Source: Streptomyces sp. TRM68416 | GTDB lineage: Bacteria > Actinomycetota > Actinomycetes > Streptomycetales > Streptomycetaceae | Reading direction: 5' to 3' | Assembly: GCF_014596915.1 (NCBI RefSeq) | Contig: NZ_JACVWU010000003.1 | Location: forward strand, 248,001 to 312,000 | Length of the DNA: 64,000 nucleotides | Part shown: in pieces, positions 1-8,661 of the stretch | How the letters are laid out: every line of letters begins with the position of its first letter | How positions within the stretch are numbered: position 1 is the stretch's first letter | Position numbers and translations under genes: made by a program | The notes under the pieces: model-generated | Seen by the model: the letters and a program-made list of their open reading frames with translations, nothing else | Databases searched by the model: none | What the model was told of the DNA's origin: nothing

Positions 1-646
1 AGGGCAGGCCGGACAGGACGGTCCGGGAGTCCATGTTGACGACGTTGTCGATCCGCAGGAGGTCCTTCAGCAGCGGCAGGCTCACCCAGCGGAAGTTGTC
101 GTGCGCGGGCACCTCGGCACCCTCGGGCACCTCGACGATCATGTTCCGGTTGCGTTTGGCGAGGAACCACGAGCCCTGCTCGGACTGGAGCGCGTCGAAG
201 ACCCGCCGGCCCCGCCGGGGGTCCACGAAGAACTCCAGGTAGGGGACCGCGTTCCCGCGGTGCACGCGCGTGTAGTTGCTGCGCGTCGCCTGGACCGTCG
301 GCGACAACTGCAGCGTGTTCACGTTGCCCGGCTCCATCTTCGCCTGCATCAGGCAGTACGGGACGCCGCCGAACCGCTGGACCAGGATCCCCAGGATGCC
401 GATCTCGTCCTGGATGATGATCGGCTGCGTCCAGGTGCCGACGTCCTCGCCCAGCGACGCCTCGATCCCCTCCACGGTGAAGAAGCCGCCGCTGCGGTGC
501 CCGAGGTTCCCGGTCACCGGGTCGAACCGCCAGCCGTCCAGACCGTCGAGCGGCACCGGCGTCACCCGGTAGTGGTTCGCCGCCCGCCGCTCCTCGAACC
601 ACCGCAGGAACGCGGCGGTGTCCTCCAGCGGCGTGCCCCCGGTCAC
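1..646 (-). CDS. NDP-hexose 2,3-dehydratase, N-terminal 215 residues (cut by left edge)
   Basis: The enzyme removes the C-2 hydroxyl of an NDP-4-keto-6-deoxyhexose, the first committed step to 2,6-dideoxysugars. The frame is open to the left edge and shows family motifs: QPIIIQDEIGILG at residues 74-86, QAKMEPGN at 101-108, QLSPTVQATRSNYTRVH at 113-129 and LQSEQGSWF followed by KRNRNM at 153-169. Family members are usually about 430-480 residues built from two similar halves, so only the first half is present. The GTG start at 646 overlaps the TGA of the upstream aromatase/cyclase (GTGA), which suggests translational coupling. Together with the RmlA/RmlB genes at 14.6-16.7 kb it implies that the product carries a 2-deoxysugar. 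Family assignment is firm. The sugar cannot be named, because later sugar genes lie outside the window. Confidence 0.93.
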   Translation of the reverse strand, partial: MTGGTPLEDTAAFLRWFEERRAANHYRVTPVPLDGLDGWRFDPVTGNLGHRSGGFFTVEGIEASLGEDVGTWTQPIIIQDEIGILGILVQRFGGVPYCLMQAKMEPGNVNTLQLSPTVQATRSNYTRVHRGNAVPYLEFFVDPRRGRRVFDALQSEQGSWFLAKRNRNMIVEVPEGAEVPAHDNFRWVSLPLLKDLLRIDNVVNMDSRTVLSGLP

Positions 647-1587
647 TGCCGTGCCCTGGCTTCCGCGTAGTCCTTGGCGTGGCCGAGGGTGGCCCGGCTG
701 TTGGTGCCCAGTGCGTTGCGCAGGAACGTACGGGCCTCGGGGACGCCCGCGTCCGGGCCCAGGATCGCGTGGATGTTCCCGGTGTTGACGATCACCGTGT
801 GCTGGGAGGTGGCGGTGGTCACGCCCCGGTCGTCCTCGACCAGACTCCAGCACCCGGTGTGCAGGGCCATCAGCGCGGGCAGCGTGGTCTGCTTGTAGAC
901 GATGCGCTGGTGCGGGAAGCACACCCGGACCGACTCCGTGGTGTGGGACGAGCCGTCCTTGGTCAGCGTGTCCATCCGCAGTACCTGGAGCCCCGGGATC
1001 TCCTCGCGCAGGTCCACCGCGGCCACGTGCGGCAGCCGCTCCTGCCACAGGTTCGCCTCGTTGATGAAGTCGTACACGTCCTTGGCGGAGCCGTTGATCT
1101 CGACGCTGTCCTCGAAGGACAGCATGAGGTCCGGCGTGCCGGTGGCCAGCTCCACGCTGGCCTTCAGCGCGGCGAGCTCCAGCCGGCTGTTGCGGTCCAC
1201 GGCCTGGTCGATCCACTCAAGTCCGGCCGGGTCGTCGTCCACGGCCCGGTAGTCGTGCAGCAGCCGCAGCCTGGTCCGGTCCGGCGCCACGGCCTCGGCG
1301 ATCCAGGTGCCGCCCATCGCGGCCACCGGCGGCGCCGACACCTCCTGGCGGAAGGTGATCCGCAGCGCCCCGGGGTCCAGGACGCGGCGCGACGTCCAGT
1401 TCTTCGCCGTGCCGTTGGCGGTCGCCCAGATCTGGATCCGCTCCTCGTCGCCCGCGTGCTCCACCCGTTCGACGTGGACGGACGGCGGGAAGATCAGCGG
1501 CCAGTTCTCCACCTCGGCGATCAGCCGGTACACCTCCGCAGCCGGAGCCTCGACGGTGATCTCGTGCTCGACCTCGCGTACGGTCAT
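643..1587 (-). CDS. Aromatase/cyclase, two-domain (TcmN/ActVII-like), copy 1
   Basis: This 314-residue protein has two consecutive START/Bet v1-like polyketide cyclase domains, roughly residues 1-150 and 155-300. Each opens with a similar pattern (EVEHEITVEAPAAEVYRLI, then FEDSVEINGSAKDVYDFI). Such didomain enzymes aromatise the first ring of a nascent reduced polyketide while it is bound to the ACP. The ATG at 1587 begins the conserved VEHE segment. The stop overlaps the GTG of the 2,3-dehydratase. It lies downstream of the ActIII-type ketoreductase on the same strand, as expected for C-9 reduction followed by first-ring closure. A diverged paralogue lies at 13042-13992, and having two didomain cyclases is unusual. 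Confidence 0.92.
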   Translation of the reverse strand: MTVREVEHEITVEAPAAEVYRLIAEVENWPLIFPPSVHVERVEHAGDEERIQIWATANGTAKNWTSRRVLDPGALRITFRQEVSAPPVAAMGGTWIAEAVAPDRTRLRLLHDYRAVDDDPAGLEWIDQAVDRNSRLELAALKASVELATGTPDLMLSFEDSVEINGSAKDVYDFINEANLWQERLPHVAAVDLREEIPGLQVLRMDTLTKDGSSHTTESVRVCFPHQRIVYKQTTLPALMALHTGCWSLVEDDRGVTTATSQHTVIVNTGNIHAILGPDAGVPEARTFLRNALGTNSRATLGHAKDYAEARARQ

Positions 1588-1621
1588 GATCGGTGCCACC
1601 TCTTTCGACGGCGTCGCAAGA

Positions 1622-1666
1622 CGCGGGGAGTCGGAACGCGGGGAGTCGGAACGCGGGTGTTCGGAA
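1622..1666. repeat. 15-bp tandem repeat, three copies
   Basis: Three head-to-tail copies of a 15-bp unit (cgcggggagtcggaa, the third diverged) fill the gap between the ketoreductase stop and the aromatase/cyclase start. The period is not helical (11 bp), so a SARP operator is unlikely. It looks like slippage-generated spacer DNA. Confidence 0.8.
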
Positions 1667-1678
1667 GGAGAAGGGGCG

Positions 1679-2464
1679 TCAGAAGTTGCCGAGCCCGCCG
1701 CAGACGTTGAGCGCCTGCGCGGTGATGGCGGCGGCGGTGTCGCTGACCAGGTAGCCGACGAGGCCGGCGACCTCCTCGGGGGTGGAGTACCGGCCCAGCG
1801 GGATCTTCGCCTGGAACTTCTGCAGGATCTGCTCCTCGGTGGTGTCGTACGCGGCCGCGTACCCCGAGCGCACCCGCTGCGCCATGGGCGTCTCCACATA
1901 GCCCGGGCAGACCGCGTTGACGGTGATCCCGGTGGGCGCCAGCTCGTTGCCGAGGGCCTTGGTGAAGCCGACCACCCCGTGCTTGGAGGCCGAGTAGGGG
2001 GCGCCGAGCACCACGCCCTGCTTCCCCGCGGTCGAGGCGATGTTCACGATGCGGCCCCAGTCCTTGTGCCGCATCCCGCCGGTGTTGAGCACCTCACGGG
2101 TCATCATGAACACGCTGTTGAGATTGGTGTTGATGACGTCCAGCCACAACTCGTCGGCGATGTCGGCGGTGACCCCGCCACCGCTGCGGCCGGCGTTGTT
2201 GACCAGGACGTCGACCGTGCCGTAGCGCTCCACGGCGGCGCCCACGAAGCGCCCGATGTCCTCGGCGGACCGCACGTCGCACGGCGCGCCGTCGACGTCG
2301 AGGCCCTCGTCGCGCAGCTCCTTGACCGTGCGCAGCACGCTGTCCTCGGTCCGGGCACAGATGAAGACCCGGTATCCGGTCCGTGCCAGCAGACGGGTGA
2401 CGGCGAGACCGATCCCGCTGGTCGCGCCGGTGACCACGGCGGTCCGTGACTCCTGCTCCGACAT
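1679..2464 (-). CDS. Type II PKS C-9 ketoreductase (ActIII-like SDR)
   Basis: This NADPH-dependent ketoreductase acts on the ACP-bound polyketide, classically at C-9. The 261-residue SDR has the TGATSGIG nucleotide loop at residues 12-19, NNAG at 89-92, and a Ser144/Tyr157/Lys161 catalytic triad in NIAST and YSASK. The C-terminal NVCGGLGNF closely matches the signature of ActIII-type polyketide ketoreductases and differs from ordinary FabG. AGGAGG lies just upstream of the ATG at 2464. It probably starts an operon continuing into the aromatase/cyclase and the 2,3-dehydratase. It diverges from the thioesterase-KS operon across about 200 bp. Confidence 0.94.
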   Translation of the reverse strand: MSEQESRTAVVTGATSGIGLAVTRLLARTGYRVFICARTEDSVLRTVKELRDEGLDVDGAPCDVRSAEDIGRFVGAAVERYGTVDVLVNNAGRSGGGVTADIADELWLDVINTNLNSVFMMTREVLNTGGMRHKDWGRIVNIASTAGKQGVVLGAPYSASKHGVVGFTKALGNELAPTGITVNAVCPGYVETPMAQRVRSGYAAAYDTTEEQILQKFQAKIPLGRYSTPEEVAGLVGYLVSDTAAAITAQALNVCGGLGNF

Positions 2465-2526
2465 ACATCCTCCTGACGGGTGGCTCCGGAAGGCCCGGAC
2501 GACGCGGCGATGCTCACAGCACGGTC

Positions 2527-2555
2527 TGGAACGACGCTTGAAGGACTCTCAGGGC
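2527..2555. promoter_or_regulatory. Candidate SARP-type boxes between ketoreductase and PKS operons
   Basis: In the divergent promoter region the plus strand shows TGGAACG at 2527 and TTGAAGG at 2538, exactly 11 bp apart, then a weak third element TCAGGGC at 2549. Heptamers repeated every 11 bp are the usual form of SARP operators. Only two good copies are present, so this is supported mainly by the stronger arrays elsewhere in the cluster. Which of the two divergent genes it serves is unclear. Confidence 0.4.
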
Positions 2556-2671
2556 CCGGCGGCCCCCCGGCGCCCCGCCCTTCGCTGTGGCACCGCACCA
2601 CTGCCGCTCCATCTGTGGTCGAGGGCGTCTTCCCAGACTGACCGCGACCCGCGACGACCCAAGAGGCGGCG

Positions 2672-3451
2672 ATGACCCGTACTTCCGGAACCACGACCCG
2701 CACGGCGGCACCCCCCGGGGCCGCCGGACCGTGCCTGGAGCTGTTCTGCTTCCCGCACGCGGGCGCCGGTGTCTCCGCCTTCGGCGGCTGGTCCGCGGTG
2801 CTCGGCGACTCGGTGCGGCCGGTGCCCGTCCTGCTCCCCGGCCGCGACGGCCGACGGCGCGAACCCCGCGTCACCGGAGCCCGCGGGCTCTTCGCCGACC
2901 TGCTGCGCCGGCACGGACCGCCGCCCGAGGGCCCGTACATCCTGTACGGGCACAGCCTGGGCGGCCTGATCGCGTACTCCGTGGCCCGCGCCCTGGAGCG
3001 GGCCGGGCGTCCCGCACCGGCGCTCGTCGTGGTGGGCGCCTGCCCGCCGCCCGACGCCCGCTCCGCACTCGCGGACGCCTGCGACCTGCCCGACGACCGG
3101 CTGTTCGACGTGCTGGAGGCGTTCGGCGCGGTGGAGCCGGGCACCCCGCGCGGCGGCATCTGGCAGCGCACGGCCCTGGACGTCATCCGTGACGACCTGC
3201 GGCTCGCCCGCGAGCTGCGCAGGGCCGCCGACGCGCCCCTGCGCGCACCGCTGCTGACGATCGCGGGCACCGACGACCCGGTCGCCGGGTCCGAGGTGAT
3301 GGCCGGCTGGCGGGCTTGGGCCGGCGGCAGATACGCGCACCGCACCATCGCCGGAGACCACCACTTCGTACGGGGCGGCGCCCTGCCCGAACTGCTGGGC
3401 CGGCTGTGCCGGGTCGTGCAACGCCTCCCTTATGTGCGCAACCACTCATGA
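2672..3451 (+). CDS. Type II (editing) thioesterase
   Basis: This 259-residue alpha/beta hydrolase is of the thioesterase II family, which releases aberrant or stalled acyl groups from carrier proteins. It shows the N-terminal CFPHAGAG motif, the nucleophile elbow GHSLGG with Ser95, and the C-terminal catalytic histidine in GDHHF (His230). It is the first gene of the core PKS operon. Its stop at 3449-3451 lies about 10 bp before the KS-alpha ATG. TEII genes are typical of modular PKS/NRPS clusters and less usual as the leading gene of a type II minimal PKS, so a dedicated role in priming or product release is possible. Confidence 0.9.
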   Translation: MTRTSGTTTRTAAPPGAAGPCLELFCFPHAGAGVSAFGGWSAVLGDSVRPVPVLLPGRDGRRREPRVTGARGLFADLLRRHGPPPEGPYILYGHSLGGLIAYSVARALERAGRPAPALVVVGACPPPDARSALADACDLPDDRLFDVLEAFGAVEPGTPRGGIWQRTALDVIRDDLRLARELRRAADAPLRAPLLTIAGTDDPVAGSEVMAGWRAWAGGRYAHRTIAGDHHFVRGGALPELLGRLCRVVQRLPYVRNHS

Positions 3452-3461
3452 AGGGCAGCCG

Positions 3462-4730
3462 ATGAACCGTCGTGTCGCCATCACCGGGATCGGTGTGGTC
3501 GCTCCAGGAGGGGTGGGAACGAAGGAGTTCTGGTCCCTGATCACCTCCGGCCGGACCGCCACCCGGTCCATCACCTTCTTCGACGCCACACAGTTCAGGT
3601 CCCGCATCGCCGCCGAGGCCGACTTCGACCCGCTGGAGTGCGGCTTCACCCCCGAGGAGGCCGAACGCCTGGACCGGGCCGCCCAGTTCGCCGTCGTCAG
3701 CGCCCGGGAGGCGCTGACCGACAGCGGCCTGGGAACGGACCTCGACCCGCTGCGCACGGGGGTCACCCTCGGCAGCGCGGTCGGCTGCACGATGGGCCTG
3801 GACACCGAGTACAACGTCGTCAGCCGGGGCGGCAGCACCTGGCAGGTGGACCACACCCTCGCCGTACCGCATCTCTTCGACTACTTCGTGCCCAGCTCCA
3901 TGGCCGCGGAGGTCGCCTGGCGCGTCGACGCCCAGGGGCCGGTGTCCATGGTGTCCACGGGCTGCACCTCCGGCCTCGACTCCCTCGGCCACGCCGTCGA
4001 ACTGATCCGGGAGGGCAGCGCCGACGTCATGATCGCGGGCGCCACCGAGGCGCCCATCTCCCCGATCACGATGGCCTGCTTCGACGCCATCAAGGCCACC
4101 TCGCCGCGCAACGACGAACCGGAGACCGCCTCCAGGCCCTTCGACGCCTCCCGCAACGGCTTCGTCCTCGGCGAGGGGTCCGCCGTCCTGGTCCTGGAGG
4201 ACCTGGAGGGGGCCCGGCGGCGCGGCGCGCACATCTACGCCGAGATCGCCGGGTTCGCCACCCGCTGCAACGCCTACCACATGACCGGACTCACCCCGGA
4301 CGGCCGGGAGATGGCCGAGGCGATCCGGGTCGCCCTCGACGAGGCGCGGCTGGACCGCACCGACATCGACTACGTCAACGCCCACGGCTCGGGCACCAAG
4401 CAGAACGACCGGCACGAGACCGCCGCCTTCAAGCGCAGCCTGGGCAGCCACGCCCACGAGGTACCGGTCAGCTCCATCAAGTCGATGATCGGTCACTCGC
4501 TCGGCGCGATCGGCTCCCTGGAGGTCGCGGCCAGCGCCCTCGCCATCGAGCACGGCGTCATCCCGCCCACCGCCAACCTGCACCACCCCGACCCGGCCTG
4601 CGACCTGGACTACACCCCGCTGACCGCCCGGGAACAGCGCACCGACACCGTCCTCAGCGTGGGCAGCGGCTTCGGCGGCTTCCAGAGCGCGATGGTCCTC
4701 GTCCGCCCCGAGAAGGGAGACACCCGATGA
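3462..4730 (+). CDS. Ketosynthase alpha subunit of type II PKS
   Basis: This subunit catalyses the Claisen condensations of malonyl extenders on the ACP, as a heterodimer with KS-beta. The 422-residue product has the active-site cysteine in [11 protein letters not shown] (Cys168), and the two catalytic histidines in NAHGSGTK and [10 protein letters not shown]. An in-frame ATG exists at 3432, but the ATG at 3462 is preferred: it is preceded by gaagggcag and begins the conserved RRVAITGIG. The stop overlaps the KS-beta start (ATGA at 4727-4730), as is normal for the obligate KS/CLF pair. Confidence 0.97.
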   Translation: MNRRVAITGIGVVAPGGVGTKEFWSLITSGRTATRSITFFDATQFRSRIAAEADFDPLECGFTPEEAERLDRAAQFAVVSAREALTDSGLGTDLDPLRTGVTLGSAVGCTMGLDTEYNVVSRGGSTWQVDHTLAVPHLFDYFVPSSMAAEVAWRVDAQGPVSMVSTGCTSGLDSLGHAVELIREGSADVMIAGATEAPISPITMACFDAIKATSPRNDEPETASRPFDASRNGFVLGEGSAVLVLEDLEGARRRGAHIYAEIAGFATRCNAYHMTGLTPDGREMAEAIRVALDEARLDRTDIDYVNAHGSGTKQNDRHETAAFKRSLGSHAHEVPVSSIKSMIGHSLGAIGSLEVAASALAIEHGVIPPTANLHHPDPACDLDYTPLTAREQRTDTVLSVGSGFGGFQSAMVLVRPEKGDTR

Positions 4731-6100
4731 CGGCGACGAAACCGGCGCCCGGGCATCGGCCCGCCCCGCAGCCCCCGGCCAGCGTGCCCCCGGTCGTCAC
4801 CGGCATCGGCGTGGCCGCGCCCAACGGCTTCGGGCGGGAGGAGTGGTGGCGGGCGACCCTGCGCGGGGAGAGCGGCATCCGGCCGATCAGCCGCTTCGAC
4901 GCGGGCCAGTACCCGGCCCGCCTCGCCGGGGAGGTCCAGGACTTCGACCCGGCCGACCACATCCCCGGCCGCCTCATGCCGCAGACGGACCACGTGACGC
5001 GGCTGGCGCTCGCCGTCGCCGACGAGGCCCTGGCCGACGCCCGCGTCGACCCCGCCGCGCTGCCCGACTACGCCGCCGGCGTGGTCACCGCCAGCTCGGC
5101 GGGCGGCTTCGAGTTCGGGCAGCGGGAGCTGCAAGCGCTGTGGAGCCAGGGCCGGCAGTACGTCAGCGCGTACCAGTCGTTCGCCTGGTTCTACGCCGTC
5201 AACACCGGCCAGATCTCCATCCGGCACGGACTGCGCGGCCCCAGCGGCGTCCTCGTCACCGAACAGGCGGGCGGACTCGACGCGGTCGCCCAGGCCCGGC
5301 GGCAACTGCGCAAGGGGATCCGCCTGGTGGTCACCGGCGGGGTCGAGTCCGCGCTGTGCCCCTGGGGCTGGGCCGCCCAGCTCGCCGACGGCCGCCTGAG
5401 CACGGTCGACGACCCGGACCGCGCCTACCTCCCCTTCACCGCCGACGCCCGCGGGCACGTCGCCGGCGAGGGCGGCGCCCTGCTGATCGTGGAGGACGCG
5501 ACGGCCGCCCGGGAGAGGGGAGCCGAGACGTACGGGACGATCGCGGGGTACGCGGCTACGTTCGACCCGGCACCCGGCGGGGCGGTCCGGGGCGGAAGGG
5601 AACCGGCGCCCGGCGGGATGGCTCGGGGCGCGGGCGACCTGGCATCCGGCGGGGCGGCCCTGGCATCCGGCGGGGCGGCCCAGATCGCGGGCGACCGCTC
5701 GCGGTTGCGGGACGCCGCCGAACTCGCCCTGTGGGACGCCGGGTTGACCCCCGCCGACGTGGACGTCGTCTTCGCGGACGCCGCCGGTGACATCGCCGCG
5801 GACCTCGCGGAGGCACGGGCCGTCGCCACGCTCTTCGGCCCGAACGCCGTCCCGGTCACCGCGCCCAAGACGATGACCGGCCGGCTCTCCGCGGGCGCCG
5901 CCTCACTCGACCTGGCCGCGGCCCTGCTCGCGCTGCGCGACCAGGTGATCCCGCCGACCGTCAACGTCGGCGGCCCCGCTCCCGGTCTCCCCATCGACCT
6001 GGTGACCGAGCAGCGCCCGGCCGCGCTGCGCACCGCGCTGGTGCTGGCCCGCGGCCGGGGCGGCTTCAACGCGGCGATGGTGGTGCGCGTCCCGGGCTGA
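4727..6100 (+). CDS. Chain-length factor (KS-beta) with low-complexity insertion
   Basis: The chain-length factor pairs with KS-alpha, decarboxylates malonyl-ACP to prime synthesis and sets chain length. The normal Cys-to-Gln replacement is seen in VTEQAGG (Gln180). The protein has 457 residues against the usual 400-420. The excess is a Gly/Ala/Arg-rich stretch at about residues 281-324, inserted after [10 protein letters not shown] at a loop that is variable in this family. Its DNA holds two tandem 21-bp units. Reading frame and downstream KS-fold motifs ([16 protein letters not shown]) are intact, so the gene is probably functional. An N-terminal extension of about 20 residues rich in Pro is also present. 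Confidence 0.95.
   Translation: MTATKPAPGHRPAPQPPASVPPVVTGIGVAAPNGFGREEWWRATLRGESGIRPISRFDAGQYPARLAGEVQDFDPADHIPGRLMPQTDHVTRLALAVADEALADARVDPAALPDYAAGVVTASSAGGFEFGQRELQALWSQGRQYVSAYQSFAWFYAVNTGQISIRHGLRGPSGVLVTEQAGGLDAVAQARRQLRKGIRLVVTGGVESALCPWGWAAQLADGRLSTVDDPDRAYLPFTADARGHVAGEGGALLIVEDATAARERGAETYGTIAGYAATFDPAPGGAVRGGREPAPGGMARGAGDLASGGAALASGGAAQIAGDRSRLRDAAELALWDAGLTPADVDVVFADAAGDIAADLAEARAVATLFGPNAVPVTAPKTMTGRLSAGAASLDLAAALLALRDQVIPPTVNVGGPAPGLPIDLVTEQRPAALRTALVLARGRGGFNAAMVVRVPG
5640..5681 (+). repeat. 21-bp in-frame tandem duplication inside the chain-length factor
   Basis: Two identical 21-bp units (tggcatccggcggggcggccc) lie head to tail and encode two copies of a seven-residue Ala/Ser/Gly/Gly/Ala/Ala block. 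They are part of a larger Gly-rich region, 5565-5700, with further degenerate copies of ggcgggg. This is the likely source of the inserted loop. Confidence 0.85.
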
Positions 6101-6169
6101 GCCCGCCGCACCGTGCCCGCTCCCCCGAACCCGGGCCGACGACCCGGACCCCCAAGAGATGGAGAAGCC

Positions 6170-6442
6170 ATGCCGACGGAATTCACTCTCGCCGACCTGA
6201 TAGAGCTGCTGCGCGAGAGCGCCGGAACCGACGACACCGTCAACCTCGACGGAGACGTACTCGACCGGCCGTTCCCCGAGATCAACTACGACTCGCTGGC
6301 CGTCCTGCAGACCGCCAGCCGCATCGAGCGCGAGTACGGCGTCATGCTCGACGAGGACGCCGTGGCCGACGCCCAGACCCCCCGGCAGTACCTGGCCCTG
6401 ATCAACAAGGCGTTCGCGGCCGCCGGGACGGCGAGCGCGTGA
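6170..6442 (+). CDS. Acyl carrier protein of type II PKS
   Basis: This 90-residue carrier holds the growing poly-beta-ketone on a phosphopantetheine arm at Ser42 in the motif YDSLAV. The ATG at 6170 is chosen over an upstream in-frame ATG at 6113: it follows a purine-rich agagatggagaa Shine-Dalgarno stretch and gives the normal ACP length. Residues DVLDRPFPEINYDSLA are typical of aromatic PKS ACPs. It ends the thioesterase-KS-CLF-ACP operon and is followed by a strong hairpin. Confidence 0.96.
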   Translation: MPTEFTLADLIELLRESAGTDDTVNLDGDVLDRPFPEINYDSLAVLQTASRIEREYGVMLDEDAVADAQTPRQYLALINKAFAAAGTASA

Positions 6443-6447
6443 TCCGC

Positions 6448-6479
6448 GCTCCGGCCGGCGCGTCAGCGCCGGCCGGAGC
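6448..6479. terminator. Bidirectional terminator after ACP
   Basis: A perfect 14-bp GC stem (gctccggccggcgc) closes on a 4-nt loop (gtca). It sits between the convergent ACP and SDR genes, so it can end transcription from both sides. Confidence 0.85.
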
Positions 6480-6502
6480 ACGGACCGGGCGCCCTGCCAC
6501 CG

Positions 6503-7240
6503 CTACCAGTTGAGCCCCCCGTTCACCTCCAGCACATGCCCGTTCACGTACGAGCTGTCCGGCCCCGCGAGGAACAGCGCGGCGGCGGTGACCTCGTCCG
6601 CCGAGCCGAGGCGGCCCATCGCCAGCTTCGGCTCGTACACCGCCCAGACGCGTTCGTTGTCCCGGATCGAACGGGTCATGCCCTCGTCGATCAGGCCCGG
6701 GCACAGCGCGTTGACGGTGATGTTCCGCGGCGCGAGTTCCACCGCCGTCACCTTCGTGAACATCTCCACCGCCGCCTTGGTCGCCGCGTACGCGGACGCC
6801 CCCGGGGCCACCCGGGTGGCCAGCGCGGAGGACAGGTTGATGATCCGTCCGCCGTACTCGCTGCGCTCCAGGTACGGCACCGCGGAACGGGTGCAGTGGA
6901 AGACCCCGCCGAGGTTCGTGGCCATCGTGTCCGCGAAGTCCGCGGGGTCGAGCTGCGCGGCCGGCCCGGGACGGCTGACCCCGGCGTTGGCCACCACGAT
7001 GTCGAGACGGCCGTAGAACTCGGCGGCGGCGCGCATCAGTTCGTCCACCGACTCGGGGTCCCGTACGTCCGTCTCGTGCACGATCACGTCGCCGCCGCGC
7101 TCCGCGAGGTCCGCGCCCGCGCTCTTGTCCCGGCCCGCCGCGACGACCTTGCAGCCCTCGCGCGCGAACGCCTCCACGAGCTGCCGGCCGAGCCCCTTGG
7201 TGCCGCCGGTGACGACCGCGACCCTTCCGTCGAGCCTCAT
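6503..7240 (-). CDS. SDR-family ketoreductase (FabG-like), cluster tailoring
   Basis: This 245-residue short-chain dehydrogenase has TGGTKGLG at residues 11-18, ANAG at 84-87, Ser137/138 and the YAATK active site (Tyr151, Lys155). It ends in VNGGLNW, so it is distinct from the ActIII type. The ATG at 7240 is chosen because it begins the conserved RLDGRVAVVTGG and follows gggagggaga; an earlier in-frame start at 7288 would add 16 unconserved residues. It diverges from the SnoaL-like gene. It probably reduces a second keto group or works in sugar or quinone tailoring. The substrate is unknown. Confidence 0.88.
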   Translation of the reverse strand: MRLDGRVAVVTGGTKGLGRQLVEAFAREGCKVVAAGRDKSAGADLAERGGDVIVHETDVRDPESVDELMRAAAEFYGRLDIVVANAGVSRPGPAAQLDPADFADTMATNLGGVFHCTRSAVPYLERSEYGGRIINLSSALATRVAPGASAYAATKAAVEMFTKVTAVELAPRNITVNALCPGLIDEGMTRSIRDNERVWAVYEPKLAMGRLGSADEVTAAALFLAGPDSSYVNGHVLEVNGGLNW

Positions 7241-7303
7241 ACGTGGTCTCCCTCCCGAGGTGGGTTGTCGTGGGAAGGGTCGCCGCACCCGCTGTGCGAT
7301 GAA

Positions 7304-7321
7304 TCGAGTTCACCTTGAGAG
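7304..7321 (+). promoter_or_regulatory. Candidate SARP boxes upstream of SnoaL-like gene
   Basis: TCGAGTT (7304-7310) and TTGAGAG (7315-7321) are spaced exactly 11 bp apart, and the first contains the classic TCGAG core of SARP heptamers. Eight bases downstream is cagtct (7330-7335), a weak -10 candidate. That matches the usual SARP layout of an operator 8 bp before -10, reading toward the gene at 7388. Confidence 0.5.
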
Positions 7322-7387
7322 CCCGCTGCCAGTCTCGGCCCGGGACGCGGAGCGGTCCGCGCGGCCGAGAAGAGGAGAAAGGACCCC

Positions 7388-7471
7388 ATGACGGACCCCA
7401 TGACGGACCCCATGACGGACCCCATGACGGACCCCATGACGGACCCCATGACGGACCTCATGACGGCCCCC
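7388..7471 (+). repeat. 12-bp tandem repeat spanning the start of a gene
   Basis: Seven consecutive 12-bp units begin with ATG: five are exactly atgacggacccc and the last two are diverged. ATGs lie at 7388, 7400, 7412, 7424, 7436, 7448 and 7460. Slippage here changes the number of start codons without breaking the frame. Confidence 0.95.
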
Positions 7472-7885
7472 ACGACGGGCAGTCTGTTCCAGGACGTCCA
7501 GCAGTTCTACGCCCGGCAGATGCGGCTGCTCGACCAGGGCGCCGTCGAGGAGTGGGCGGACACGTTCACCGAGGACGGCGTCTTCGACCAGAACGTCGCC
7601 GAACCGCTCACGGGCCGTGTCGACATCGCCGTGGCCTCCCGCAAACGGGTGGACCAGCTCGTCGCCGAGGGCATCACCCGCCGCCACTGGCTGGGCATGC
7701 TCGAAGTGGACCCGCAGGACGAGCAGGGCGTCGTACGCACCCGCTACTACGCCTTCTCCATGGCCACCGAGCGCGGCGGCCGGCCGCGGATCACCGCGAG
7801 CACCTACGCCGAGGACACCCTCGTCCGTCACGAGGGCACCTGGCTCGTCCGGTACCGGCGGGTCATCCACGACGGCACGGACTGA
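7388..7885 (+). CDS. SnoaL/NTF2-fold protein with MTDP-repeat N-terminus, copy 1
   Basis: This is a 165-residue protein. Residues from about 32 form an NTF2-like cone domain of the SnoaL family (LFQDVQQFYARQMRLLDQG, then EEWADTFTEDGVFD). In aromatic PKS clusters such proteins act as cyclases, hydratases or stereochemical helpers. The first 28 residues are five MTDP units plus the degenerate MTDL and MTAP, giving seven in-frame ATGs. The true start is undetermined. The first ATG (7388) has the best ribosome site (gaggagaaagg). The domain is paralogous to 17809-18273, sharing the FYA(R/W)xM and EDxVF patterns. The exact reaction is unknown. Confidence 0.88.
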   Translation: MTDPMTDPMTDPMTDPMTDPMTDLMTAPTTGSLFQDVQQFYARQMRLLDQGAVEEWADTFTEDGVFDQNVAEPLTGRVDIAVASRKRVDQLVAEGITRRHWLGMLEVDPQDEQGVVRTRYYAFSMATERGGRPRITASTYAEDTLVRHEGTWLVRYRRVIHDGTD

Positions 7886-7926
7886 TGCGTGGCCCCGAAG
7901 TTCGTACCCCTGAAGGAGGCACACCC

Positions 7927-8655
7927 ATGTCAACGCAGCGGGTCGCCCTGGTGACCGGTTCGACCTCCGGGATAGGCGCGGCGACCGCCAGGACCCTGGC
8001 CGCCGCGGGCTATCGCGTGGCGGTCAACTCCCGCAACTCGCCCAAGGAGGGCAAGGAACTCGCGGACTCGCTGGACGGTGCCGTCTACGTACAGGGCGAC
8101 ATCGCGGTGGAGGAGCAGGCGGCCCGGATCGTCGACACCGTGGTCGACCGGCTCGGCCGGCTCGACCTGCTGGTCAACAACGCCGGCGCCACCCGGCTCA
8201 TCCCGCACGCCGACCTCGCGGCGGCCTCGCCCGCGGTCTGGCGCGAGATCCTCGACGTCAACGTGGTGGGCACCTGGCAGATGAGTGTGGCGGCCCTGCC
8301 CCACCTCACGGCCGACGGCGGCGGAGCCATCGTCAACATCTCCTCCATCGCCGGCGTCAAGCCGACGGGCAGCTCCATCCCGTACGCCGTCAGCAAGGCG
8401 GCGATCAACCACATGACGCGGCTGCTCGCCAACGTCGCCGGACCGGACGTCCGGGTCAACGCTGTGGCGCCCGGCCTCATCGACACGCCCTGGACCGCGG
8501 ACTTCACGGGCCCGCGCGAGGCCGTCACGGCGGGCGCCCCGCTGCGCCGGATCGGCACGCCCGAGGACGTTGCCCAGGCGGTGCTGGGCCTGGCCGAGGC
8601 GGCGTACTCCACCGGTGTGGTGCTGCTGGTGGACGGCGGGATCCACAACCTCTGA
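7927..8655 (+). CDS. SDR-family oxidoreductase, cluster tailoring
   Basis: This 242-residue short-chain dehydrogenase has TGSTSGIG at residues 10-17, NNAG at 84-87, Ser139/140 and YAVSK (Tyr153, Lys157), so the active site is complete. A gaaggaggc ribosome site precedes the ATG. It follows the SnoaL-like gene by about 40 bp, probably in the same transcript, and ends before a convergent terminator. It is the third SDR of the cluster. Candidates are post-PKS ketoreduction or a 4-ketoreduction of the sugar, though sugar 4-ketoreductases are usually extended SDRs, which makes the sugar role less likely. Confidence 0.88.
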   Translation: MSTQRVALVTGSTSGIGAATARTLAAAGYRVAVNSRNSPKEGKELADSLDGAVYVQGDIAVEEQAARIVDTVVDRLGRLDLLVNNAGATRLIPHADLAAASPAVWREILDVNVVGTWQMSVAALPHLTADGGGAIVNISSIAGVKPTGSSIPYAVSKAAINHMTRLLANVAGPDVRVNAVAPGLIDTPWTADFTGPREAVTAGAPLRRIGTPEDVAQAVLGLAEAAYSTGVVLLVDGGIHNL

Positions 8656-8661
8656 ACATGG

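Noticed and set aside
3432..3461. Upstream ATG for KS-alpha
   Set aside because: It would overlap the thioesterase gene and adds ten residues not seen in ketosynthases; the ATG at 3462 has the ribosome site.
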